Of a DNA stretch of 64,000 bases, positions 28,357-36,325 are shown piece by piece. Location of the stretch: contig DHHB01000007.1 in the NCBI GenBank assembly GCA_002403075.1, positions 2,201 through 66,200 of the forward strand, read 5' to 3'. Positions within the stretch are counted from its first letter, which is position 1; every line of letters begins with the position of its first letter. The position numbers and the translations under genes are program-made. The notes beneath the pieces were generated by a model. The model searched no databases and was not told where the DNA came from. It saw only the letters and a program-made list of their open reading frames with translations. The stretch is from a bacterium UBP1_UBA4783 (GTDB taxonomy: Bacteria; Krumholzibacteriota; Krumholzibacteriia; Krumholzibacteriales; Krumholzibacteriaceae).

Positions 28357-29664
28357 ATGAAAAGACTATTCGATACGCCAGCCGGCAAGCGCGCGTTCGC
28401 GTTGTCGGCCCTCGCGGTCTTCGCCGTCTGCTGCATCGGCTCGTGCGCCGACGAGAGCGAACCGACCGGCGTCGGGCCACAGCATCCGTACGGCATCGTG
28501 GTCGCCTCCGAAGGCTGCAAGCTCTTCGACAAGCCCGCGGAAGACTTCGACGCTCCCTCGAATCGGGACTGCGTCGCATGGACGTACGGCGCGGACGGCA
28601 CCCTCGCGCTCAAACACGTGAACGCCGGATTCAACTGCTGCCCCGGGGCCCTTACGGCGGACATCACGATCTCGGACGACGCGATCACCATCGTCGAGCA
28701 CGAGCAGATGAACGGGTGCCGGTGCCTCTGCCTCTTCGACGTTCGTTACAAGGTCTTCAAGCTGCCGGCGGGAACCTACACCATCCGGTTCGTGGAGCTC
28801 TACGAGCTCGGCGACCCGCCGCTCGCCGTCACCGTCGATCTCGCGTCGAACCCGACCGGCAGTTTCTGCGTCCCCCGCACGCACTATCCATGGTACGAGC
28901 CGAGCGGCTCGCGACCCGAGCCCCAGGGGCGTCTCGTCCGCGCGAGCGGCTGCGGGGGCGATCCGAGCCTCACGGATGACGATACGTATGCGACCGATCT
29001 TTCGTGCGTCGAATGGCGCCTCTCCGAAGGAGGCGTTCTGCGGCTGCGTCATCTCAACGCGGGATTCAATTGCTGCGCCGAAATCGGCGCGGATATCAGC
29101 GTCGAGGAAGGTCTGATCACGATCGTCGAACACGAGAGCGGGCCGCCGTGCGATTGCCTGTGCCTGTACGACATCGAATATGAATTCGCCGGTATCCCAG
29201 CGGGAACGCACCGCGTGCGCTTCGTCGAATTGTACACGAGCTCGGAAGACGAGCTTCTCGATTTTCCGGTCGATTTCTCCGTCTACCCGGCGGGCGTTCA
29301 ATGCGCCTATCGAACGCACTATCCGTGGGGGTATTCGAGCTCGCTCCCGGAGGACGAGGCGCGGCTCGCCGTCATGCAGCGGGAGATCGTCGATTTTATC
29401 GGAGTTCCGTCATGCGGTGCGGTTGGGGATTGCCGGCATATCGGCATCGGTTCGAAGCCATGCGGCGGACCGTGGAGCTATCTCATCTATTCGGCCGCGA
29501 CGATCGACGAACATGAGCTCCGCAGCCGCGTTCTTCGATACAACGCCTGGAACCACGGCATGAACCGGCGGTATGGTCTCGTTTCCACGTGCGACGTGGC
29601 GCCCGAGCCGCGGCCGGGATGCGTCGGCGGCGTGTGCGCGGATCTCGACGCCGGGCCGAGATGA
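28357..29664 (+). CDS. Cys-rich lipoprotein with two tandem domains
   Basis: A 435-residue protein. A signal peptide leads to several cysteines, with a likely lipobox near residue 30 (FAVCCIGSC). Two copies of a domain about 145 residues apart share NAGFNCC (near 89 and 234), ITIVEHE, a Cys-rich CLCL turn, PAGT, RFVELY and RTHYPW. The C-terminal 100 residues carry IGSKPCGGPWSYLIYS and SRVLRYNAWNHGMNRRYGLV, a module seen alone in lipoproteins of Bacteroidota and relatives. Even cysteine pairs suggest disulfides and an extracytoplasmic site. Function unknown. Confidence 0.8.
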   Translation: MKRLFDTPAGKRAFALSALAVFAVCCIGSCADESEPTGVGPQHPYGIVVASEGCKLFDKPAEDFDAPSNRDCVAWTYGADGTLALKHVNAGFNCCPGALTADITISDDAITIVEHEQMNGCRCLCLFDVRYKVFKLPAGTYTIRFVELYELGDPPLAVTVDLASNPTGSFCVPRTHYPWYEPSGSRPEPQGRLVRASGCGGDPSLTDDDTYATDLSCVEWRLSEGGVLRLRHLNAGFNCCAEIGADISVEEGLITIVEHESGPPCDCLCLYDIEYEFAGIPAGTHRVRFVELYTSSEDELLDFPVDFSVYPAGVQCAYRTHYPWGYSSSLPEDEARLAVMQREIVDFIGVPSCGAVGDCRHIGIGSKPCGGPWSYLIYSAATIDEHELRSRVLRYNAWNHGMNRRYGLVSTCDVAPEPRPGCVGGVCADLDAGPR

Positions 29665-29737
29665 AGCGAACGGGCGCATGAGAGGCGCTCATCCTCCCGG
29701 CGCCCGCGCGGCGGCCCGCCGCGGGCCCCTCGAAAGA

Positions 29738-29765
29738 CGGGCGTTTTCAGTGGACAAAACGCCCG
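29738..29765. other. Stem-loop between the Cys-rich lipoprotein and lyase genes
   Basis: A perfect 10-bp inverted repeat (29738-29747 with 29756-29765) with an 8-base loop. It has no T run, so it may stabilise or process the transcript rather than terminate it. Confidence 0.45.
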
Positions 29766-29826
29766 GCATCCATTATCAATAAGGGACTTGGAACCGCGCC
29801 CCCATCAGGGAGCGCGCTGAACTCAA

Positions 29827-29840
29827 TATATTGCAATATA
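29827..29840. promoter_or_regulatory. Perfect 14-bp AT palindrome upstream of the lyase gene
   Basis: TATATTGCAATATA is perfectly self-complementary and lies 22 bases before the TTG start of the lyase gene, within the likely promoter or leader. Its position fits an operator; the regulator is unknown. Confidence 0.45.
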
Positions 29841-29861
29841 AGCAGATACAGGGAGGTTGTT

Positions 29862-31385
29862 TTGGCCATCATCCTCGACGGAAAGAGCCTTACGCTCGAG
29901 AAGCTCGTCCAGATCGCCCGGCACGGCGAGAAGGTCGAAATCGCTCCCGAAGCGATCGACCGGATGAAGGCGTGCCGCGCCATGCTCGAGAAGAAGATCG
30001 TCGCCCACGAGATCATGTACGGCGTCAACACGGGGATCGGCGAGTTCTCCGAGGTCGTCCTGAACGACGATCAGATCAAGGACTTCCAGCGCTACCTCAT
30101 CTACAACCACGCCGCCGGCATCGGCGACCCGGCCCCGATCGAGTACGTCCGTGCGGCGATGGCCTCGCGCATCAACGTTCTCTCGAAGGGGAACTCCGGA
30201 AACCGCCCCGTCATCGCCCTTACCCTCGCCGAGATGCTCAACAAGGGCGTCACGCCGTTCGTGTGCCAGAAGGGCTCGGTCGGCGCCTCGGGCGATCTCG
30301 CCCCGATGTCCCAGATCGCGCTGCTCCTCCTCGGCGAGGGGCAGGCGTACTACGAGGGAAAGCTCCTTCCCGGCGACGCCGCGATGAAGCGCGCCGGGAT
30401 AGCGGTTCCGGGGCTCGAGGCGCGCGACGGACTCGCCGCGATCAACGGATCCAACCTGCTGACGTCGATGAGCGCGCTCATGCTGTACGACACGAACCGC
30501 TGGCTCAAGCAGGCCGAGATCGCGGCCGCGATGACCCTCGAGGCGCTCATCGCGAACATGAAGCCGTACACGCCGCTCCTCCACGAGGTGCGGGGGTTCG
30601 CCGGCGCGGTCCGCTCCGCGAACGCGATCCTCACATGCGTCGCCGAGGGGGACGTCGTCATGGGAAAGGTGAAGACGAAGGTACAGGACGCCTACTCGAT
30701 GCGCTCGACGCCGCAGGTCATCGGCGCGGCGCACGACGCCGTCCGCTGGGCGCGTTCGCAAGTCGAGATCGAGCTCAACGGCGTCGGCGACAACCCCATA
30801 TTCTTCGCCGACCGCAACCTCACCATCTCCGGCGCCAACTTCCAGGGCTCGCCAGTGTCGCTCCCGATGGACATGATCGGCGCGGCCGTCACGATGGTGA
30901 GCGTGCTATCGGAACGGCGCATGAACCGGCTCAACCATCCGGCGCTCAACGTCGGGCTGCCCGCCTTCCTCACCAAGGGCGCCGGCATGTTCTCCGGCAT
31001 GATGCTCAGCCAGTACACAGCCGACATGCAGATCGTCGAGCAGCGGATCCTCTCGATGCCGGCGTCGATCCAGTCGATCCCGGCCGCGGCCGATCAGGAG
31101 GACTTCGTTTCGATGGGCATGAACACGGCCATCAAGAACTTCCAGATCCTCGACAACGCCTACGGCGTGCTCGGCATCGAGTTCATGGCCGCCGCGCAGG
31201 CCCTCGACTTCCGGGAATTCAAGCTCGGACGCGGAACGGCGAAAGCGAAGGAAACGATCCGGCGCCACGTCGAGTTCCTCGACGTCGACCGGCCCCTCTA
31301 TCCGGATCACACGCGCATGCAAGAGCTCGTGCGCTCGTGCGAAATCCTCGAAGCGGTGGAGAAGGAGATCGGCGCCATCGGCTGA
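29862..31385 (+). CDS. HAL/PAL/TAL family aromatic amino acid ammonia-lyase
   Basis: A 507-residue MIO-cofactor enzyme that removes ammonia from an aromatic amino acid (or moves it, in aminomutases). The cofactor triad Ala142-Ser143-Gly144 lies in SVGASGDLAPMSQ. Other family motifs: the Tyr loop YGVNTGIGEFSE, INGSN, and QEDFVSMGMN. The selectivity pair, Ser-His in histidine ammonia-lyases, is Asn-His here (YNHAAGIG), and HAL's QEDHVSM is QEDFVSM. It is therefore HAL-like but not clearly a histidase. No other histidine-degradation gene is in the window. The start is TTG 29862 with GGGAGG five bases upstream. Confidence 0.85.
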   Translation: MAIILDGKSLTLEKLVQIARHGEKVEIAPEAIDRMKACRAMLEKKIVAHEIMYGVNTGIGEFSEVVLNDDQIKDFQRYLIYNHAAGIGDPAPIEYVRAAMASRINVLSKGNSGNRPVIALTLAEMLNKGVTPFVCQKGSVGASGDLAPMSQIALLLLGEGQAYYEGKLLPGDAAMKRAGIAVPGLEARDGLAAINGSNLLTSMSALMLYDTNRWLKQAEIAAAMTLEALIANMKPYTPLLHEVRGFAGAVRSANAILTCVAEGDVVMGKVKTKVQDAYSMRSTPQVIGAAHDAVRWARSQVEIELNGVGDNPIFFADRNLTISGANFQGSPVSLPMDMIGAAVTMVSVLSERRMNRLNHPALNVGLPAFLTKGAGMFSGMMLSQYTADMQIVEQRILSMPASIQSIPAAADQEDFVSMGMNTAIKNFQILDNAYGVLGIEFMAAAQALDFREFKLGRGTAKAKETIRRHVEFLDVDRPLYPDHTRMQELVRSCEILEAVEKEIGAIG

Positions 31386-31399
31386 GCCCGGCCCCCGGG

Positions 31400-33541
31400 T
31401 CACCGCAGCCGGACGACCTTCATGTTTCCCCGCAGCCCGGGGCCCTCGATCGCGCAGAAATAGACGCCGCTCGCGACCGGTTCTCCCGCGGCGCTCGTCC
31501 CGTCCCAGAAGAGCTGCTGCGTGCCGGATTCGGCGTCCTCCCGCGAAATCTCCCTGACGAGCCGCCCGGCGGCGTCGAAGATCGCGAGCCGCACGCGCCC
31601 CCTCGCGACGGCGTTGTATTCGAAGCACGTGCGCTCGAGGAACGGGTTCGGGAAGCACCGCAGGGACACGGGCGGCAGAGGCGCCTCGACGGCGTACGCG
31701 CACGCGAGATTGTCGACGTATATGTTCCTCGCGGAGATCGGCCCCGGGTTGTACTGCAGGACCCCGAAGTAACACCTGGACAACGGCTTGAGATCCGCGA
31801 CGGCGACGTCGACGAGAGTCGTCCCGTCCTTATCGAGCCTCACGGCCGCGGCGGTCTTTCCCTCCTTGGCGACGGTGACGGTATAGACGGCGTTCGATTC
31901 GAGCATGCTCCGGTCGAACAGCGTCCTGATGGAATCGCCGGTGTCGCGATAGCAAAGACCCGTCGTCGTATCGAGCAGGATCCGCCAGTCCGCGCCCTGA
32001 TCGTTGAAAAGCCCCGTGTACGCGCCGGCGAAGCGCGCGTCCGCGAATTTCGCGTCCCATCGGAAGATCCACGCGCCGCCGCCGAAATCCCTCGTGGTAT
32101 AGATCGCCTTGTCCCAGCCGGTGGAGGCCCTCTCGGGCGCCTGCGTGGCGAGCCACGAGTGGCCGTCCGTGCGCGCGTCGTAGTTGAGCGCGAGCGCCCA
32201 GAGCGACGCGCCGATCTCGTACGCCCCTTTCCACTGGTGAAAGGCGTTTTTCTGAATGTCGCCGTCCCGCGAAATCGCGCGGTACGCGAAGAACGCGCCG
32301 TAGCGCTCCGCGTTATGAACGAACATGTCCACGCCGGCGAAATTGTCGTCGGTGAGAAACGCGAACGCGTCCTCCTTGTACGCCCTGAACCCGTACTCTC
32401 CGCAGCGCTCGAGATACGCGGCTACGATCAGGAACCACATCTGATGGCATTCGAAGTACGATTCGAGATCGTCCGCCGACCACATGATGCCGCCGAGCCG
32501 TTTCGGCGAGGCGTCCCAGCGGTTCGCGACGACCCAGCCGAGGTTCTCTTTGACGCTCTCGACCGTTTCCGCGTCGTCGAGAACGCCGTTCGCCAGCATG
32601 AGCGCGATATCGATCTTGAGCTGCTTCTGCACGTGAAAGTATTTATCGCCGATGACGAAGCTCCCCGAGCGTCCCTGAGTCGCGATCAGCCGCGAAGAGA
32701 GCTCCGCGACGAGAACCCGGCACCTTTGCCGGTCGAAGTAATCCCCGATAACGGTTTGAGCGTGATACGCGTTCGCGAATCCGCGCAGCACGATCGCCAT
32801 CGATTCTCCCGGGGCGGACGCGGAGGGATAATTGTCGACGATATAGTGAAACACGCGATCCATGTCCGCGATCACGGCCGTAAGAGCCTCGATGTCGCCT
32901 CGTCCGGCCAGATAGCGCACGCCGAGCGAGAGCGCCGACAGGACCAATCCGTACTCGTGCGCATAATCGGCGATCGAGAGGCCGTCGATCGCGCCGTCGC
33001 TCGAGATGAACCGGCGCATGTACTCGAACTCCGCCTTCAGCGGGCCGTCCATCGCCGCGGTCTCCATGATGAGCGACGCCATGAGCGCGCCTTCCTGCAG
33101 CTCGACGGAGAAGCGCCAATCGTGCCCCCCGAGCCCGTCCCACCCCTCGACTCGGGACCACAGCAGCGTTCCCGCCCAGCATCCGAGGCGGTCGTCCCAG
33201 AAACCCAGAGCCCAGCACGGCTTCACGATCTGATTCACCTGTTCGTAGAAGTAGTCGTGGGGCGCGGAGGCGCAGTATGACGTCCGGCCGTGAACGAGAA
33301 AGCCGGGGCTCAGCCTGTCGACGCGGTAGAAGGCGGCGTAGCGGTCCGCGGCGCCGGCGTCCCAGTCGTTGCGGAAGTCCAGAAATCCGGATTCGAACCC
33401 TTCGCTATAATCCGCGCGCGGTTCGGCGGCGCTCGCGCCGAGAGAAACGGCGCAGAGAAGCGTCGCCGCGAGAAGGCATGAGACGGCGGCTGCGGCGCCC
33501 GGCCGCGCGGCATGCGACATACCCTCGTTCATTCCCCTCAT
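31400..33541 (-). CDS. Secreted protein with FlgD-like C-terminal domain, unknown body
   Basis: A 713-residue exported protein. The signal peptide (AAAVSCLLAATLLCAVSLGASA) follows an N-terminus with three possible Met starts at 33541, 33532 and 33520. Residues about 120-430 are helix-rich with repeated aromatic and Gly-rich turns (EYGLVLSALSLGVRYLAG, CHQMWFLIVAAYLERCGEYG), resembling an alpha/alpha toroid such as those of glycoside hydrolases and polysaccharide lyases; the catalytic family is not recognised. A beta-sandwich-like region follows, then a C-terminal FlgD/T9SS type-A-like module (CFPNPFLERTCFEY, ending in GVYFCAIEG and VVRLR). Probably secreted or surface-attached, perhaps acting on glycans. 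Confidence 0.75.
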   Translation of the reverse strand: MRGMNEGMSHAARPGAAAAVSCLLAATLLCAVSLGASAAEPRADYSEGFESGFLDFRNDWDAGAADRYAAFYRVDRLSPGFLVHGRTSYCASAPHDYFYEQVNQIVKPCWALGFWDDRLGCWAGTLLWSRVEGWDGLGGHDWRFSVELQEGALMASLIMETAAMDGPLKAEFEYMRRFISSDGAIDGLSIADYAHEYGLVLSALSLGVRYLAGRGDIEALTAVIADMDRVFHYIVDNYPSASAPGESMAIVLRGFANAYHAQTVIGDYFDRQRCRVLVAELSSRLIATQGRSGSFVIGDKYFHVQKQLKIDIALMLANGVLDDAETVESVKENLGWVVANRWDASPKRLGGIMWSADDLESYFECHQMWFLIVAAYLERCGEYGFRAYKEDAFAFLTDDNFAGVDMFVHNAERYGAFFAYRAISRDGDIQKNAFHQWKGAYEIGASLWALALNYDARTDGHSWLATQAPERASTGWDKAIYTTRDFGGGAWIFRWDAKFADARFAGAYTGLFNDQGADWRILLDTTTGLCYRDTGDSIRTLFDRSMLESNAVYTVTVAKEGKTAAAVRLDKDGTTLVDVAVADLKPLSRCYFGVLQYNPGPISARNIYVDNLACAYAVEAPLPPVSLRCFPNPFLERTCFEYNAVARGRVRLAIFDAAGRLVREISREDAESGTQQLFWDGTSAAGEPVASGVYFCAIEGPGLRGNMKVVRLR

Positions 33542-33870
33542 GTGCCCCCCCGCATGAAGGCGGATGCGATTCCAAAACCCGGTATTGAAGCGGAACGCGA
33601 TCGCGGCGAACGAGCCGTCACATACAGCGTATCAGAAATGAGACGGGGATTCAAGCGGCGCGCATTCAGCGCGCATCCCGCGCGTTCCGGGCTCGCCCGC
33701 CGCGGGCGAGCCCGCGGGTGGGAGAGCCGAGAAAGCCTCTCTTACAACGGAGACGAAAATTCATTATATTTAGATGGAAAATGAACGTGCCGGTTCATCA
33801 GCGTGTCGCGCCGCCGCGCCGCCGGTCGGCGACGCAAAGGGGCGGCACGGAGCAGCCGGAGGAGGTCGTC
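33542..33870. promoter_or_regulatory. Divergent promoter region between two secreted-protein genes
   Basis: For the plus-strand peptidase gene, CTTACA (33741-33746) or TTACAA one base later precedes TATATT (33765-33770) with an 18- or 17-base spacer. For the minus strand, TTGAAT (33654-33649), 17 bases and TACGCT (33631-33626) is a weaker candidate. A GC-rich inverted repeat near 33700-33718 lies between them. Confidence 0.4.
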
Positions 33871-36321
33871 GTGAAACCAATTCGCCCGATCGCTGCCGCG
33901 TGCGTGTTTCTCGCGGTGTGCGCCGGCGCCGTCTCGGCCGGCGAATCGAAGCTCAACCCCGCGCTCCGCTTCCTCAGACACGAGCGCGAGTCCGGCCGCG
34001 CGGCGAAGGGATCGCGCCCCGAGCTCGCCGCGGCGCGCTCGGAGCGCGTCGAGGTGACGGTGAAGTTCGATCGCGTCCTCACGGAGGCCGAGTTGGCGGC
34101 GCTCGAGGCGCGGGGCGTTTCCTTCCGCCGCGTCGGCGGAGAGGTTTCGCGCACCGGCGTTGTCTATCCGGCGAGCGTTCGCTGGGACGCCCTCGAAGGG
34201 ATATCGGCGGAGAACGCCGTGATCCGGATGGAGGCCGCGTGGCGTCCCTGCGTCTTTCCCCTCCTCGACGTGAGCGCGCACGAAACCGAGGCCGATTCGG
34301 TGTGGAGCTACGCGGATCCGCTCGGCGCTCCCCTCACGGGCACCGGGCTCCGCATCGCCGACTTCGACACCGGCATCGACGTCTTCCATCCCTCCTTCTT
34401 CTTCGCCGACGGCGACACGCTCGACTGGATCGACGTCGACGGCTACGGCACGTTCAACCCCGGCTACGACAGAGTCGACCTCAACGGCAACGGCCTCGCC
34501 GATCCGAACGAGCTCCTCTCCTACTGGGACGGCTGGATCTACGACCCCGCGCACGTATGGGGAGGCGGAACGAACAACAACGTCGGAAACGGCTTCCAAA
34601 CCTATTGGGACTGGCTCTACAACGACGCGAACGGCAACTCGCAGCGCGACTACGGCGCGGCCGCCGGCTTCACCGAGAGCTCGCCGACGTATGGAGAGCG
34701 TCTCTTCGTCGCTCTCGACGACAACGGGAACGGGACGCTCGACGCGGGCGAGAAGCTCGTCGCGCTCGGCACGTCCAAGATATACGCCACGCTCAACGCG
34801 GGCGCGACGGAGCGCGTGCGCGGCGTGGATCTCATCTCGTCGAATCCGGACGACTACGGGCACGGCACGCCCGTTTCGGGCATCCTCGCCGGCGGCACCG
34901 CGGGGCTGCATCGATTCGCGGGCCTCGCGCCGGATGCGGAGATACTCATGGGATACTATTTCGCCGGCAACTCGATCGCCGCGTGCATCCCGTGGGCGCG
35001 CTCGCGCGGAGCGGACGTCATGCTGTACGAGTTCGGCGGCTTCGTGTGGGACTACCTCGACGGCTCGACGCTCGAGGAGGAGCTCATCACGATCGAAAAC
35101 GAGACGATCATCCAGATCACGCCGTCCGGCAACCTGGCCCGGGGCCGCAAGCACGCGATCGCGACGGTGGCGGGCGCCGATTCGCTCGCGCTCGGCGTCA
35201 CCGTGCCGATACCGGGCAGCGCCATCCTCACGATGTGGCCGACGGTCCTCTGGCGGACGAGCACGGCCGACCTCGCCTTCCGCATCAAGACGCCGAAGGG
35301 TGGCACCGTGACGCTGAACGACGGCGCCTCGCTGATCGACGGATACTACGTCTACTCCGAGAAATCGACGAGCCCGCGCGGCACGTGCGCTCTCTTCGTC
35401 TACGTGGACCGCAACTCCAACCCCGCGCTCACCGGAACGTGGGAGCTCAAGGCCGTGAACAAAACGGGCGGCCCGATCGAGATCGTCGCCAACGTGGCGG
35501 ACGACGTGACGTCATGGGCGGGCGGAGCGGAGTTTCTTAATCACTACACGAACGACCGCAACGTCACGTGGCCCGCGACGGCGGACGGAGCGTTCGTGAA
35601 CGGCTCTTACTCGACCCGGGGGTTCGAGGGGTACGGCGGCGCCGGCGGCGGATCGATCCCCGTTGGAGAGATCAGCGCGTTCAGCGGCCGCGGGGCGCGC
35701 ATCGACGGGCGCCACCTTCTCGACATCGCCTCGCCGGGAAACTACGACGTCTATTCGACGCGCACCTCTCAGGACGGAGCGGGTTATCCGCTCGGGAGCT
35801 ACCGGCAGTTCAGCGGCACGAGCGCCGCGGGCCCGCACGTCGCGGCGGCGGCCGCGCTCGTCCAACAGGCGTTTCCGCAGGCGACGATGGAGGACGTGGC
35901 GTTCCTGCTGTCGTCCCACGCCGCGACGGACGCCTTCACCGGAGCGGTCTACAACGACACGTGGGGCTGGGGGAAGCTCCGCATCCTCGGAGCGATCGGC
36001 GTCGCGACGGACGTCGAGGATATGGCCGCCGGAGCGACTCCGCCGCGGCTGCTGCTCGGCCAGAACTACCCGAATCCGTTCAACCCGTCGACGTGGATCC
36101 CGTTCCATCTCCCCGCCGACGGGCTCGTGAGCGTCAGAATCTACAACGTCCGCGGAGAGCTCGTGAAGACGGTCGCCGAGAGGCGTATGGCGAGGGGCGC
36201 CCACAGCGTTCGATGGAACGGGGAGGACGCGAAGGGGAGGGCCGTCGCCTCCGGGGTCTATTTCTGCGCGCTCGCGTTCGGCGGCAGGACGGAAACGCGC
36301 ACGCTCGTGCTTGTGCGATAG
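33871..36321 (+). CDS. Secreted S8 (subtilisin-like) peptidase with FlgD-like C-terminal domain
   Basis: An 816-residue serine peptidase. The signal peptide (RPIAAACVFLAVCAGAVSAG) begins at GTG 33871, which has GGAGGAGG at ideal spacing; an ATG at 33784 would bury the signal behind 29 basic residues. An inhibitor-like propeptide (about 45-110) is followed by the subtilisin domain: Asp166 in IADFDTGID, His331 in YGHGTPVSG and Ser651 in FSGTSAAGPH. The Asp-His distance is enlarged by an insertion rich in Asp/Asn/Gly (LDDNGNGTLDAGEK) that could bind calcium. The C-terminus is a FlgD/T9SS type-A-like module (LGQNYPNPFNPSTWIPF). Secreted, with the tail probably serving export or anchoring. Confidence 0.93.
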   Translation: MKPIRPIAAACVFLAVCAGAVSAGESKLNPALRFLRHERESGRAAKGSRPELAAARSERVEVTVKFDRVLTEAELAALEARGVSFRRVGGEVSRTGVVYPASVRWDALEGISAENAVIRMEAAWRPCVFPLLDVSAHETEADSVWSYADPLGAPLTGTGLRIADFDTGIDVFHPSFFFADGDTLDWIDVDGYGTFNPGYDRVDLNGNGLADPNELLSYWDGWIYDPAHVWGGGTNNNVGNGFQTYWDWLYNDANGNSQRDYGAAAGFTESSPTYGERLFVALDDNGNGTLDAGEKLVALGTSKIYATLNAGATERVRGVDLISSNPDDYGHGTPVSGILAGGTAGLHRFAGLAPDAEILMGYYFAGNSIAACIPWARSRGADVMLYEFGGFVWDYLDGSTLEEELITIENETIIQITPSGNLARGRKHAIATVAGADSLALGVTVPIPGSAILTMWPTVLWRTSTADLAFRIKTPKGGTVTLNDGASLIDGYYVYSEKSTSPRGTCALFVYVDRNSNPALTGTWELKAVNKTGGPIEIVANVADDVTSWAGGAEFLNHYTNDRNVTWPATADGAFVNGSYSTRGFEGYGGAGGGSIPVGEISAFSGRGARIDGRHLLDIASPGNYDVYSTRTSQDGAGYPLGSYRQFSGTSAAGPHVAAAAALVQQAFPQATMEDVAFLLSSHAATDAFTGAVYNDTWGWGKLRILGAIGVATDVEDMAAGATPPRLLLGQNYPNPFNPSTWIPFHLPADGLVSVRIYNVRGELVKTVAERRMARGAHSVRWNGEDAKGRAVASGVYFCALAFGGRTETRTLVLVR

Positions 36322-36325
36322 GCGC

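Noticed and set aside
29862..31385. Part of a histidine-utilisation operon.
   Set aside because: No other hut genes are nearby and key selectivity residues differ from typical histidases.
29831..33280. An 1,149-codon plus-strand frame across the lyase and the next, convergent gene.
   Set aside because: It has Arg/His/Ala-rich composition and runs out of frame through the lyase and antisense through the next gene; no ribosome site or motif.
33784..33870. ATG-initiated start of the S8 peptidase at 33784.
   Set aside because: The signal peptide and the strong GGAGGAGG site both point to GTG 33871.
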